A stretch of 64,000 nucleotides of DNA from Lineus longissimus. Lineage: Eukaryota > Nemertea > Pilidiophora > Heteronemertea > Lineidae. A model generated the notes under the pieces. That model was not told the DNA's origin and ran no database searches. It was given only the letters and a program-made list of their open reading frames with translations. This document shows, piece after piece, positions 13,524-26,444 of the stretch (its first letter is position 1; each line of letters begins with the position of its first letter). The translations under genes and the position numbers were made by a program. The DNA lies in assembly GCF_910592395.1 (NCBI RefSeq), contig NC_088308.1:23575501-23639500 (forward strand), read 5' to 3'.

Positions 13524-16500
13524 ATGGGGTCTCTATTTCGTAGCGAGGAGATGACTCTGTGTCAGCTCTACCTCCAGTCTGAGGCAGCGTATACATGTGT
13601 GTCTGAGCTTGGAGAACTTGGACTTGTCCAATTCAGAGACGTAAGTTATAATATGTAGGCTATATATATTTTTAGTTATTGCTGCAATGGTGGAAATTCG
13701 TCGTAGCGACCAGTAACATGATAAATAGGGCGTCCTTGCTTATCTTTCCTCAATGGCATACTGGTAGTTTAACTATTAACATCGCAGCCAGAAGGTATAA
13801 CGGAATCGTTAAGTCTTAAGTTAATGTGTTTAACTGAAAGAGATAACGTCCTTAAGGATACCTAACGTAACCGTTATAGGGATAACTTGACTTTTGTGCT
13901 TTAGAACAAGCGGGTCCTGATGGTTGTATGTCGTACACCAAGCCTCCATGGATAACGTTGCAATACATGTATATGAATTACAATGCCTGTACGATCATAA
14001 TTGGGATGACTATAATTATTCGTTGTGCCGTACAATATTTCAGAGGACGAGTCATATATTCTTTCTTATTTTCAGCTCAACAAAGATGTTAATGCCTTTC
14101 AAAGGAAGTTTGTGAACGAAGTAAGACGCTGTGATGAAATGGAACGGAAGCTGAGTAAGTCACACGTGAGAGATCATTAACTTGATAACCTGATGATTTG
14201 ATTGTCATGATTTGTGTCGAGTGTTTTCTGTGCTCCATGAACAAAGTATCTGTTTTCTAGCTGATCACATAAGGACGTTTTTTTAATCATATACACGCGC
14301 GCGAGAATAACAAAAAAAGAACATGATAGAATGAATTATCTTTCCCCAGGATTCATCGAGAAGGAGGTTATCAAGCTCAACATTCCGATGCTGGACACTG
14401 GCGAGAAACCAATCGCGCCTCAGCCGAGAGAGATGGTGGACCTAGAGGTAAAGCCCCCTTTTGCTGCATCTTGATTTTCGGTAATCCGTGCCTGTTTTCT
14501 GGTTCGTTTGGGGAACTGATATAGTTAGTGTATATAGTTTAACATCAGTAGATGCCATTACCACAAGATGACCCTTTATTGCCATCGGCCGGGGGAGACT
14601 TGTATGTGCAGTGAGTTTTAGTTATAAGCACTTTTAATTACATGTATTTCTAAGCTAATTAACACGATTTCCTTTTTTTACTCAATTAATATTTTTGCGT
14701 TTCAGGCCACCTTCGAGAAGCTTGAGAGTGATATGGCCGAAGTGAACAAGAACACCGAAGCTTTGAAGAAGAACTTCCTTGAGTTGACAGAGTTGAAGCA
14801 CATCCTGTCAAGAACTCAAGTCTTCTTTGACGAGGTACGTGTTAGTAATACAAGAAATTGATTCCTCGTCAGTTCACCAGATGATAATGTATTAGTAATC
14901 TAGTGGATAGCACTTCATGCTCATCTAAGAGTGGTTCCTTTGAGGAGGACCATTCCGCAATTACCAATACAGTATATTGTGGTTCGAATTTCATGAAATA
15001 TCCACGAAAGAGTCCTGTAGGATTCTGTACCACAACTATATTAGGTAAAAAATCAAATTGCATTTACTTGTAGCATTGACTAGTGCAAAAGGAGGACGTA
15101 TAGTGGCCTACAAGCCTGTTGCAGTGCTTATTTATAGATGCTACAATGGGGGCAGGGAGGTTTCTTTCTCCTTATCCAATGTCTGATCTTTTAAGTCAAT
15201 CCTTGTAGATAGTATCAATCCCAAAGTGCTGGTGGTAAATTTAGGTAGGAGGTGTATGCTTAGTGGTACTAGATGAATTTTTTGAAACACGCTTATTTAC
15301 ATCGCTAGGCTCTTCATGATTCCATTGTTGCGGAGGAAGTGACCTTTGGACTCATGGGTGAAGAAGAGCGTGTGACCAGGGCACAATCGCTCAGACTCGG
15401 GTAAGATAATGTATTTTCTGGAGCAGGTTAATCTTAAAAATTTTTTTGGTCACTTTTCTCATTTTTAAAGATTTGCGTTATTACATTATTACATATATTC
15501 CATTTTACAATCATTGTTACAGAAAGAATACGTAAGAATCACCTCCTAGCCTGTAAAGTGTTACATACACTAGTATGCTTTCATTCTTTCTCTTCTAAGA
15601 CGTCAATTTCTTGATACTTCAGATTTGTTGCGGGTGTGATCGTACGAGAGCGTATCCCTTCATTTGAGAGAATGCTGTGGCGAGCCTGCAGAGGAAATGT
15701 ATTCCTTAAACAGACAGAGATCCTGTTTCCTCTGCAAGACCCCCATACTGTAAGCCAAAGGCGGAATATGCCTCTTACTTCTTAGTATAATTTGAAGATA
15801 GCTAAAGATGGAACTGTTGTCACTGTGTGACCATACTTGACGCTCCATATGTATTCTGCATTTACTCATAGTGCGTTAAGGAGAACGAACGGGACTTGCG
15901 TTAAGACCGACGTCTTGACAGAATGCTACAGATAAATTTACTGATATGTTTCCTTTCAGGGCGAACCAGTGAACAAATCGGTCTTCATTATCTTCTTCCA
16001 AGGTGACCAGCTGAAGGAACGCGTAAAGAAGATTTGCGAGGGGTAGGTTTTGGTTTACAACTCTATCTGTAAAAAAATTACATGCCATAGCCCGTTTCGC
16101 AATTTGCCACCTTAATTCTTCAGTCAATCACTTTTAAGGTGCAAAGAACATGACTTCCGATACTGAGAAGTTCTATCAAACTATTTCGCCTTGCTTGATG
16201 CAGGCCTTAAGAACTTTCGTCGTCACATGCCTATATTTGTGTTTCAGTATCTCATTCTTTGAGGATTTATTTGCAATTTTCTGATCTTGGTCTGGCTGTG
16301 CTGGTTGTGTTGCCAATAACTGCATCTTCTTCTCCTGTTGTTTCCTAGATACCACGCAACACTGTACCCCTGCCCTGATAGGGCTGCTGAGCGCAGGGAG
16401 ATGCTCATTGGTGTCGATACAAGGATCCAGGATTTAACTATGGTAAGGCATTATTAGCCACCTGGTATTTCTAGAACCGTCATGCAAAATGACGATGACG

Positions 16501-19500
16501 AAGGAGAAATTATTTCGAGCAAATCATGAGAACCCTTACATCGGGTAGCCAAAGATTATCAAGTGATACCAATGATACGGATCAACTCCCACTTAAATCA
16601 TCATGTCAATTCTCTCATTTCAGGTTCTGAACCAGTCTGAGGATCATCGTCACCGCGTGCTGGTTCAGGCAGCCAAGCACCTCAAGGTCTGGCTGATCAT
16701 GGTCAGGAAGATTAAGGCCATCTACCACACCCTCAACATGCTTAACCTTGATGTCACGCAGAAGTGTCTCATCGCAGAATGCTGGTGTGCCAGCAGGGAT
16801 CTCGACAGGGTTCAATTGGCTCTGCGGCAGGCAACAGTAAATATCTCACGTTTAATTTCAAAAGATCGTGGTCTTGTTCATTAGCGTCCCACCTATGTAT
16901 TGTTGATGATGACGTGTGTTGTTATCGTGTTGCCTCTGTATAGATAGCCCTTTCCGATCCCTTGGACTTGCGTCGGCGACACAAAAAGATAAAGGAGAAC
17001 AAGTCTTGGAGGCCATCAGTGGCATTCTGTTTGCCGTCATGCTTGGTCGTCCGTATGTGCATGTGTCTACACGAAATGTCCGAAATCCATAGTTGTAGGC
17101 AGTATGCTATTGACGTGCCTTTGTTTCTTCGTGACGTTATACTTTTTTTTTAGGAAATGTGTGGCAGCAGTATCCCTTCCATTCTGCACCGCATGCATAC
17201 CAAGGAGGCTCCACCAACCTACCACCGAACCAACAAGTTCACTTCTGCCTTCCAGGGCATCATTGATGCCTATGGTGTGGCCGACTACAGGGAGGTCAAT
17301 GCAGGTAAAAATCTACTTTTAATGATTTTCTGTCGGAGATGCTGTTCAGATCGGAGGAGCTGGTTAAGTTTTTGATGGCGGGGATAATGTCAGAGTAACT
17401 TCGAGCTCCACCATAATAATATCCGATTCAGGGGCGCTCATACTGTCAATTTGGTCTGTAGTCCGTTTTGATGACAACCTCGAGGCTTTCCAGCCTCCTG
17501 AATTTCTTTAAAAACGGTGTCCGGAAAAGACAGTCCAGGTCGTCTTAATCTATACTCCATTACTTTTAGCACCGTTTGCCATCATCTCTTTCCCGTTCCT
17601 GTTCGCTGTGATGTTCGGGGACTTTGGCCATGGGGTGATCATGTTCCTCTTCGCCTTGTGGATGGTGATCAGGGAAAAGAACTTACTCGCAGAGAAATCG
17701 GACAATGAGGTAAATCTTGATCTCTGACTGACAGGAGCCATATTTTGTCGCTGCATTTTTCCATGACTTACGTATTTTGGTTAAACTGTTCATTGACCAA
17801 AGAAAGTGAGGTCGAACCTTGCAGTTACACTTTTCTTTCGCCGGTCATGATAAGGGAGCTGTCGCGCTTGCACGTTTTCGTATCTGCTTTGTCAACGTAC
17901 GTCGGAACAATTTGCTACTGATCACGAGCAGCATTTCGACAAAAGACAACTTATCTGTACACGTTTACAAAACTAACGATAACATGCAGAGTGATGTTCG
18001 CTTAGGTTAATCTGGACTGTCGAGTTTTAATAAATGAACTGTTGTTTGCTTTGTAAACGTTAAGTAGTGATAACTGTTGCATTCAGTTGTATCGATATGA
18101 AGAGTACGGTTCTACCATCCTACCAACTGTTTGACGAGAGATGCTTTTTGACTTGGTGGAATAACAGAAAATCATTTTTTGATTTCAGATATGGAACATT
18201 TTCTTCGGCGGCCGATACATCATCCTATTGATGGGGATGTTTTCAATGTATACTGGCCTCATCTACAACGATTGCTTTGCCAAACCGCTGAATATCTTTG
18301 GGACGGCGTGGACGCCGAACTTTACTGCGTGAGCATTCGAGTCATTCTATTTCAGGAACCTCCATGATCAAAATAATACATCAATCAACTGATTCGCCTT
18401 CATTGAACTATGTGTACACCAGATACCTTTTCATACATTTCACGATTGTAACGCACATGAAAAGCTTCATGTAAACACTAGGAGAGAGGGTCAGCTAGTT
18501 CTGTCGGAAAATGCTTTGTTGGCCCAACTTATAGTATAAATGTAATTGACTGAGACATCGGCTTTACGATCATTTGGACTACAACAGCAGACGTGATAAT
18601 ATAGTTTATTAATAATCTTATTGTTTCATATCACAGGGCAGAGTATGAGAGAGAATCTTTGCTGCAATTCAACCCTAATTCTGAGGACTACAGGGGGATG
18701 CCTTACTACTTCGGAGTTGATCCGGTAAGATTACGTAATCCTTCTTGGAAGCAACAACATTGTTTAGGTTCCCCTGCGACTAAATGATCGTTGATTTGCT
18801 ACAAAGCTATGAATATAGTCAACGTAGTTAATTTGCTGATGTGGTTCGAACATAGTACAATGTACCATGTAGTTTTTGCATGGTGATGCTATCCTTGCTG
18901 ATTGGCATCTATCTGGACCCATTGCCATTCTCTCGTACTTGGATGACAGGTGGTTTTTACCAATAGTATCTTGATATAATAAACGTTGGCTTCGAACTAC
19001 ATGTTGTGTCGTTTTTCTTTCAGCTGTGGCAGATTTCAAAGAACAAGATCACATGGCTGAACTCCTTCAAAGAGAAAGTATCTGTGCTGTTAGGTGTCAG
19101 TCAGATGTTGCTTGGAGTTATTCTGAGTCTTTTTAACCACGTGTAAGCTCTTGTTCACTGCAATAATTCTTTGTGCGTTGCTGAACACCACTTCTTAAAT
19201 TAATTGCTGATGTGTTCACTAATTTAGGCAAGATTGACCTGATGGTATTTTCAATACTGATAATGTTTCTTCATTTTGAGCAGAAAAAAAAAGTTTAAAA
19301 AAAATTTGAACTTGAAATTTGTTTTCATCTGTAGCATGATAAATTTGTCGCAATTAATTTCTTAACCAAAATCATTGCATCATTCGTCTTTTCACAGCAC
19401 TTAGGCCCTTTGGTCGGTTTAGAGGGGTGAATTTGGTCATTGGGACCGCCCAATTCAGTGATCGTGGTCGGGGTATCAGGGTGGTCATGTTACCAGGGGC

Positions 19501-22500
19501 CTTGCAATGGTAATTAGAGGAAACCACTCGGGACCGGCGATTCTTGGTCGTCATAGCGGGGTGGTTGCGTTACCGGGGTGGTAGCCCACCGGGGTTCCAC
19601 TGTACATGTATATCTTTAGATATTTTCATATTTTGTAGGTACTTCAAGAGGCGACTGAACATCTTCTGCGAGTTCATCCCCCAGGTGCTTTTCCTCATGT
19701 GCATCTTTGGTTACCTCTGCGGCATGGTCGTCTTCAAGTGGATTGCCTATACACCGGATCTGTCATGCTGCGCTCCAAGTCTTCTCATCGGTGAGTTGTA
19801 AATAGTTACTTTGCTTTGTCAACCTCTTTTCCTTGCGAAAGAAATCATCCATTCCGGAAGGAAATCGTTATTGACCCTGAAGCACTTCAACAGGAGCGAG
19901 AAGATTGTTTGCAACCAATCACTGATTTGGACGGAGCTACACTTTAGTTCTTATCAGACTGTATCAGGATCGTGCCTATTACGGTTGTTAGACAAGCCAT
20001 TACCAGACTCTTTTCAAAATTATACAAAACCATGTGATTTTCGATGTCATATGATATTCACCTCGCCAAGAACATTTTATAATGAAAACTGCCTTCCTTT
20101 ACAGACTTCATTGGTATGTTCATGTTCAAAGCTCCAAATCCAACGAATCCGAACTGTCCCTGTGTTAATGACTTGCCTGCCTACAGAGGAAATGTAAGTT
20201 ACGACCTTCCAGGACCAGCTGTGAAGCGAAACCTATACTGTGTTTTCCCTGATGTAGTGTATGTCCAGCTTGAAAAGCCAGAAAACGCCTTGAAAATGCC
20301 ATTGAGATTCAGTTTTGTATTCCATACTTTAAAGCATCTAAATTCGAGTTAAGGGTACCCATGACTGCTGCTGTAGAAATTTCTAACGGTGAGTCATTAT
20401 AAACAATTCCTACAGTCAGTCTGTGCATAGATCTGTTTACGTGTACAGACATTACCACTGAAGAACCGACCGGACAAGTAAAAGACGGTGAAGGACTCAT
20501 CAATCCAAATTTGAATTGATAGTAACATATTTTCCTTGCAGACTCAACAAATGGTCCAGACGGTGCTCGTTGTTGTTGCGGTTATTTGTATTCCATGGAT
20601 TCTCTTGGTCAAGCCCTTCTTTCTTCGGAGATGGCACTACCAGAAAGTGGCGGTAAGTGATGGACTACTGGTACTAGTAAAGTGTTCCAAAATACATGTA
20701 TTTCATGGTTTGAAATGTGTGCAGGCAGCGTTCCTTTCGTGAAGTCTATAGATGTCTATATAGTAGTAAAGCTCTCTTAACTCCTTTTTTTGGTTAGACT
20801 CTAGGTAACTGGGAGTGACTGCCAGATAACGCTATCATCGGCAGCTATTATACAAATTCATCAGATGTGAAAAAACTAGAGCACGATGCGTAAAATCATA
20901 ATCTAAGCTATTAAAATCACCATTTCAGCGGAAAGCCACATTCTACCCGATTGTCGACCATGGTGATGACGAGGCTTTAATCGATGGTGCTGCCCCTATT
21001 GGTGAGGCTGGCCGAGCCTCTGCCCACGATGATGATGATGACGTGGATGAACATGTAGGTTCCTCAAATCGAATATTGTCTTTCATTAACAGCTGTATCT
21101 GCAATTGCGTGGGCATAGCTACAGATTTTGTCTCGCTAATGCCGTTGTAATGCTGTCACTGTTTGAAGCAACGTGCCTATTAAGTGCTAAATTTGTTACC
21201 GATACTAAGGGCAGGATTTTTTCAAGTTTTTCTCCTCGCAAGCGTACTGTTTTATCATATTGCATAATTGCCTTTCACAATTGTTGTATGGTATTGTTCC
21301 ACCAAGACTGCACAGAAGCTCGTTTTTGCTTAAATATGTGCATGGCCAGTTGACAATACTAAGTGAATATTGGGTTCTTGGCCGTTGAACATGGAAAAAT
21401 ATTCAACGGTTAAAACCATTACCGTTGAATATTTTTCCATATTTAACGGCCAGGAATCCAATATTCACTTTATCATACCTCAACCATTATTAGGCCCTGC
21501 TATCATTGTTGCATCCTTGACAAGGCGCCAAAATTTATCTTTGTTCGTGTATGTTCCAAAGCAACGCATTCTTAATGCTTGTCGTCTCCAAAATTCCGCA
21601 TAAAATGGTGATTTTGAAGCTTCAATCCTCACCACCGCGCCGCAAGTGTCCGCCGGCCATGTTGTTTTGAGCGGTGGTGGACGGTGACGTCATCGCGCGG
21701 GAGCGTTGAATATTGAACATTGGCCGTGGAATATGGTATTATATTCAACGGCCACGTGACGCGAATGACGCGACGTGATTGGCTCACATACTAATGAGGT
21801 ATGATAAAAGTATATAAAAAACAGTCACTACATCACCTAACTTATTTCATACTTCAGTTTGACTTCGGTGATGTGTTCATCCACCAGTGTATCCACACCA
21901 TCGAATACTGTCTGGGCTGCGTATCAAATACAGCCTCCTACCTTCGTTTGTGGGCGCTCAGCTTGGCTCATGCCCGTGAGTATTATTTTACATCAAACTT
22001 CTAAGTAGAAAATGTCTTTTCGGTTCTTGCATTTCTTTAAAATGAGAAAAATAGAGAAACTATCAGAGGGCGCAAACCACGGGTCTGTGTGTACACGTAT
22101 CTGAGTAATGCAGAACCGAATCGTTCAACACCAAACACTTGTATTTTAGGAGGTTTTATAGGACTGGCCACTGTTCTTACATGATTTTCAAGGGCAACTT
22201 TTTTTCCCGATTTTAAGACCATTCCACCCAATTTAAAAACGATGCTTTACATAGTTTTCCATCATTGCCAGAACTTTCGGAGGTGCTGTGGACAATGGTG
22301 ATGCGCATCCCCCTGGGGTTGGATGGTTGGCTTGGAGCTCCGGTGGTTTTCTTCATCTTCATCGCCTGGGCTGTGCTGACCATAGCTATTCTTCTGCTGA
22401 TGGAGGGACTATCGGCTTTTTTGCATACACTCCGTTTGCATTGGTAGGTACATCCATGTAATCGTTTTTTTTTCTGATCTCGAAAAGAACTTTCAGAATG

Positions 22501-22819
22501 TAGACAATGGTTATGCGTATTCGTCTTGGAATGGTGGATGGTTGGATTGGCTCACCAGTCATGTACTTCGTCTTAATATCTTGGGCAAAAATTACCCTCA
22601 TTATGATTCCGGAAGCAAGGGAAATTCAATTGAAAAACTTTTGAAATTTGTAGGTTCAAAGGGAAACCTTGGCAATTTTGAAACCCAAAATTTATTTTGT
22701 TATGTTCTCCTTGTTTCAGGGTTGAATTCCAGAATAAATTCTACAGTGGAAACGGCTACAAATTCCTTCCATTCAGCTTTGAGAGTATAGTCGATGATTT
22801 GAAGGCGGGCTCCGATTAA
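13524..22819 (+). CDS. ATP6V0A: V-type proton ATPase 116 kDa subunit a
   Basis: Membrane subunit a of the V-ATPase Vo sector, which provides the proton half-channels next to the c-ring. Exons: 13524-13640, 14076-14154, 14350-14447, 14706-14834, 15309-15400, 15623-15749, 15960-16042, 16349-16442, 16624-16836, 17154-17304, 17570-17709, 18189-18328, 18637-18724, 19024-19142, 19639-19790, 20105-20193, 20542-20652, 20929-21054, 21858-21975, 22272-22443, 22720-22819. All junctions are GT-AG with matching phase; the total is 2538 nt (845 aa), normal for the family (about 830-850). The N-terminus ([20 protein letters not shown]) and the family hallmark MFGDFGHG are present. The essential channel arginine lies in [13 protein letters not shown] (about residue 746). 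Exon 18 encodes a variable acidic loop with an Asp run. The start has a good context (ACCATGG). The last six exons are inside the duplicated segment, and copy A is the intact one. The 3' end converges with the transporter gene. Confidence 0.97.
19372..19602. repeat. Solo DNA-transposon end in V-ATPase intron 14
   Basis: The stretch just before exon 15 is GC-richer than its surroundings. It carries repeated GGTCGGGGT and GGTGGTxxCGTTACC motifs and ends GGGGTTCCACTG followed by TA. On the minus strand it would begin CAGTGGAACCCCGG, a start shared by many pogo/Tigger-type elements that insert at TA. No matching opposite terminus was found, so this is probably a truncated or solo end. The left boundary is approximate. 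Confidence 0.45.
21361..21806. mobile_element. MITE-like palindromic element in V-ATPase intron 18 (copy A only)
   Basis: Two inverted structures adjoin. First, a 50-bp stem (21361-21410 against 21421-21470) with a 10-bp loop, whose arms share AAGTGAATATTGG and GGAAAAATATTCAACGG. Second, a 12-bp terminal inverted repeat TATCATACCTCA / TGAGGTATGATA enclosing 21471-21806. The motif CGTTGAATATT recurs inside. No coding capacity is visible. Copy B of the duplication lacks this element at the homologous place and carries a Tigger transposon instead. Confidence 0.7.
22488..22649 (+). pseudogene. Decayed duplicate of V-ATPase exon 20 (copy A)
   Basis: Just after exon 20 lies a 162-bp stretch that starts like exon 20 (AACTTTCxGA after an AG) and ends at a GTAGGTTC that resembles the exon 20 donor. 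One frame reads [19 protein letters not shown], closely matching exon 20's [18 protein letters not shown], then diverges. That frame is preceded by TAG where exon 20 has TGG, is out of phase with the acceptor, and ends in TGA. It therefore looks like a fossil exon duplication, perhaps once a mutually exclusive alternative for this membrane helix. The same relic is present in copy B. Confidence 0.7.
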
Positions 22820-23565
22820 AGCTTGTTGGACCCATATACCATTACAACATGCAAACAGACCAAGTATTAAGAAATATGTTAAGAAATATTCCAGAATGAG
22901 ATATTTGTAACCGCAGGACTGATTCGAATCGACCTAAGTTTTGATTAAACGTTTATTTCAGACTATAAATAAAACACCAAAAGATTCGATTTTGATTAGA
23001 AGCTGTGCGATCAATCAGGTAATCCAAGTAGCTAGGTTTCTGGCATAAAATAAACTGTCATGTCTATTTCCTATGCGTGGGCATCCTTTTAAATATGCAC
23101 AGCGCTGTTGTTGGCCGATTCTCAGTTCAGAAACAAGTGCCCCTTCCTTCAATATTTCACAAAGAGGTCATATTACAAGTTTCCGCAATAGATTTGAAGT
23201 GGCCGGTAAAAGTGTGACTTATTGGGTCAGACTCATGTACAAGGTGACCTTGACCTTGCATTTGGCCTCTTTATTATTCCTAACCGTGAAGAGGAACACG
23301 ACATGGTGTTTGAAGATGAAAGAAGGCCTTAAGAATTCTCTTGGCATCATAACGTTTTGCTTCTCTTGAAAACAATGAATCCACGGCGAAATTCTCATCG
23401 ATAAAAATATACTGTTGCCATTGCAAGTAGGCAACTTGCTTTCTTTTCGAGCACACGGAACTGTTCAATTATGATTTATGTTGTCATTTTGAAAAAGTGA
23501 CAAAAACAATATCTGTGATGATCAAATATACTCAAGATGAATAAAAAGAAATAAAGCTTCCTCAA

Positions 23566-23571
23566 TTTATT
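23566..23571 (-). promoter_or_regulatory. Candidate poly(A) signal of transporter gene copy A
   Basis: AATAAA on the minus strand, 125 bp beyond the transporter stop codon. It lies in a roughly 45-bp stretch that copy B has lost. Plus-strand AATAAA sequences at 23540-23545 and 23550-23555 could serve the convergent V-ATPase gene, so the two 3' ends probably abut or overlap. Confidence 0.4.
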
Positions 23572-23695
23572 TTTACAGAATAGGTGCCGCCTCCCATTAG
23601 GTCATACAAAACTATTCTTCAAACAGATTATGACTATCTCCGACAGTTTATCGATCATTCATTAACATTATAGAGAAAGTGAGTTTTTGGCCATC

Positions 23696-25879
23696 TCATT
23701 CTCGTAATGTCCATTCTGACTCTGCCTCCTCATCTGTTCTAAGCGCAGAATATGATTTTGGTGGAGTTTGTAACAGGCCCAGCAATCCAAGTTGGCGCTT
23801 TGCATAAACTTCAACAATCACACAGATGGCAAAACAAAAACAGCTTAAAAGAAGACATGTGTAGATGAGCACCATTGGATCATTATCAAAGAATGGCGCG
23901 ATTACAATTGGAAGCAAGATGTCTCCAAGTTGGGAAGCTACAATAATGACTGATGTAATCTTGGCAGAACCTCCAAGATAGTGACCGAACCAGTTGAATA
24001 CCGCACTGTAGCATGAGCCCACGCCGAACCCCATACCGAGACCTCCCACCCAAAGAACGGGAAGGGATTTGTTCACAACTGCAACTAGTGCAAGCGACAC
24101 GGTGCAGACTATGAGATCGGTGTATAATGTCACTGATGGTTTGAAAAGATTCGCCAAGTACATCCCAACAACACTGGATAGTATCGACGATGCTGATGTT
24201 GTAGCATTTAAGATACAGGCATAGGGTTTGGTGACGCCGTAATGCCTGACAGCAAACGCAAGAAGCAAGAAATCATACAGTGAATCGATTCCTTCAATGA
24301 AGAAACTAAAGATGGCGATCAACACAATGATATTTATCCGGACACACTTATCACCGATTTTCCCACTGTTTTGAACATCGGCTTCTTTTGTGATAGCCTG
24401 TAATTGTGGATACCGACGAACCAGAAGGTTTGCCAGTGTAACGAATGATCCAGCTGTCCAGACCAGAATCATGATAATCATATAAAGAGTGTGAATTTTA
24501 TGAAAACCCACGCCAAATAGTCTAAAAGTGACATAACCGTGATCGCCCCAGTTCAGTTCATGGGAACAATTCGAAGTCGTCGTGTAATTGCATCTCTGTG
24601 AAGTCCGATTTTCCTCTGCATCTTCAGTAAACGGTATTGATGTGTGATTGCCAATTAAATGAAAGGATGGCTCTGCTTCGTGTTCCAAGAACGACCTGGC
24701 TAAGAGAGGCGCCGTTGAACAGCCAACGTTGTATAGGAGATACATAAACAACACGTAGGTGGCACCCTTCTCTCCCCAAATGTCCATACTGAGCGCAATT
24801 CCATCTGAAATTAATAACTTACTCAGTTTACTGCATGAATCTATACAGGGTGTTAAAAATACTCTGGAAGAGTTGATCTAGGAAACAGTTTCTATCGGGC
24901 GACTTGTGTATTTTTTAAGGTTATGTAGGCTCCAACTACAATGTGCATATTTATATACAGTATACTCCACTGGATGTTTGCCATGTGAAATTAAAGAAGG
25001 TAACATGGTTGCGATTTCGGGAGAGGATTGGGGGCACTAACCTGTTTCAATTGCTCCAATCCCACATCCCTGGACTGCAACCACCATGACCATCACCACC
25101 ACGTTTGTACACCAGGGAATCAAACCACTACCGAGGCTGGTCACGGCAAACCAGACCAGGACAATACACACACGATACTTGTTGAAATCCTGCAAGGCCC
25201 CTCTGGTCATTGAACCAACACATACCCCCAATCCGTACCCTGATGCGGCCCAAGCCATCGCCCCTATACTACTGTTTGTTACTATCACAAGATCCAGCAC
25301 CACCGGGCCTCGAATGCCTTGACATATTCCCTGAAAAAGAATCTGTGGTACAACCTTTGCCTTTGTGCACGGTAGCCGCTATGTTAGTCAATCAACAGAA
25401 GAGTAATCGGCGAGTTATGATAACTTCGTAATTGAAACTCTCTGCTTTAAAGCTTCGAGGTTTTCTTCAGGGAAATGTGGAGTTCCGCAGGCGGTTTAAT
25501 ACATACATTCTGTGTGTACATGTAGTTTAAGACCATCAACAAGGATGCTACCACAAGAGTTTAGTCCCAGTGTCAGGACACTTAATCCTAACAACTGCTT
25601 CGGGCCAACTGTCAAGGACAAATTAGATCAAACTTGTAGTGATCGTCGATATTACTGCTGATGAGTCCAGAGCATGATGCTCCTTGCCGATATTCCGAGT
25701 CACTTTCAATACTTAAACGATGCGATGTAAAACGTGCATGTTGGTCTATTTCTGATACCATATTTACTATTTCTGATACCATACTGATAGTTTGAAATAC
25801 ATACCAATGTCAAATATCCGAACCCAATGGCAACAGTTATATAAATTCGCAGGAGAAACTCCTTTCTGGCGTCTTCCAT
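23696..25879 (-). CDS. MFS transporter, MFSD4/NaGLT1-like (SLC60 family), copy A
   Basis: Major facilitator superfamily carrier resembling MFSD4A/MFSD4B (sodium-dependent glucose transporter 1). Exons in transcript order: 25879-25805 (ATG to TTGACATTG), 25330-25042, 24804-23696; 1473 nt, 490 aa. Junction phases match and splice sites are GT-AG. The family-diagnostic stretch spans the exon 2-3 junction (GCGIGAIETDGIALSMDIWG) at the end of helix 4. About twelve hydrophobic segments are visible. A long luminal or extracellular loop after helix 5 carries four N-glycosylation sequons (NHT, NRT, NYT, NCS). A cytosolic acidic tail (TDEEAESEW) ends the protein. Family members are described as sugar carriers; the substrate here is unknown. 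It is tail-to-tail with the V-ATPase gene, and a near-identical twin lies 11.1 kb downstream. Confidence 0.9.
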
Positions 25880-26444
25880 TTCACAAGCAACAGCCTCTAC
25901 AGGTCACCAATCTTCTTTCTCTTCTTATTAAGTAATTCTATCGAACGAGGCCTTACTGAAAATCGTTTATCCTTCAGCTACTCATATTCTGGGATCTCTT
26001 TATTTCAGAATTTCCACATTTTTATGCTGTATCCAGGTTTAAACGCAATAACAATCTCGGCAGCAGATGTAAAGGCATCCAAAAGAATCAGCAGATGTAA
26101 AGGCATCCAAAAAAATCCATTGCTTTGTATTTGCAATCTAACAACGCATATTTTAATTGCTTGTTTAAAGGTTTATGAAGGATCCACTTCAAAGAAGACG
26201 CTTCCAATACATTCAATGCCTTCTGTCGTACAGGTGATACGAATTTTTTTATTTTTTTTTACAAAGAGTTCACTCGGTTCATATTGTACATGTATTTTAC
26301 AGTTAGGAGCCGAAGGCTTAAACTACTGCAAAATATAAATATATTCAAATAGTTACATAAGTTTATAAAGATACGAATAGTGACATAAGTTTTTTAAAGA
26401 TAATTTGAAGAGATATACAAAATATATAGATATTTTTCTTTGAG

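Larger units (their letters stand above)
19821..26245. repeat. Tandem segmental duplication, copy A
   Basis: This segment matches 26980-37420 in the same order and orientation with only a few percent differences once insertions are ignored. It starts in V-ATPase intron 15 (AACCTCTT...GCGAAAGAAATCATCC) and ends just upstream of the transporter gene (CAGGTGATACGAATT). It contains V-ATPase exons 16-21 and the complete three-exon transporter gene. Because exons 1-15 precede only this copy, this is the copy that completes the functional V-ATPase gene. It lacks the Tigger element and the 756-bp MITE of copy B, and so preserves the empty site of that MITE. Confidence 0.93.

Noticed and set aside
13841-13880. 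GATAACGTCC...TAACCGTTATAGG inverted pattern in V-ATPase intron 1
   Set aside because: The arms are short and imperfect, with no flanking duplication; it could be chance.
22542-22790. 82-codon plus-strand frame after V-ATPase exon 20 that looked like an alternative C-terminus
   Set aside because: It is the wrong frame of the decayed exon duplicate, runs across an intron and overlaps the true last exon out of frame.
25028-25431. Plus-strand open frames opposite transporter exon 2, repeated at 36175-36469
   Set aside because: They are shadows of the minus-strand exon, whose frame carries the transporter motifs and correct splice sites.
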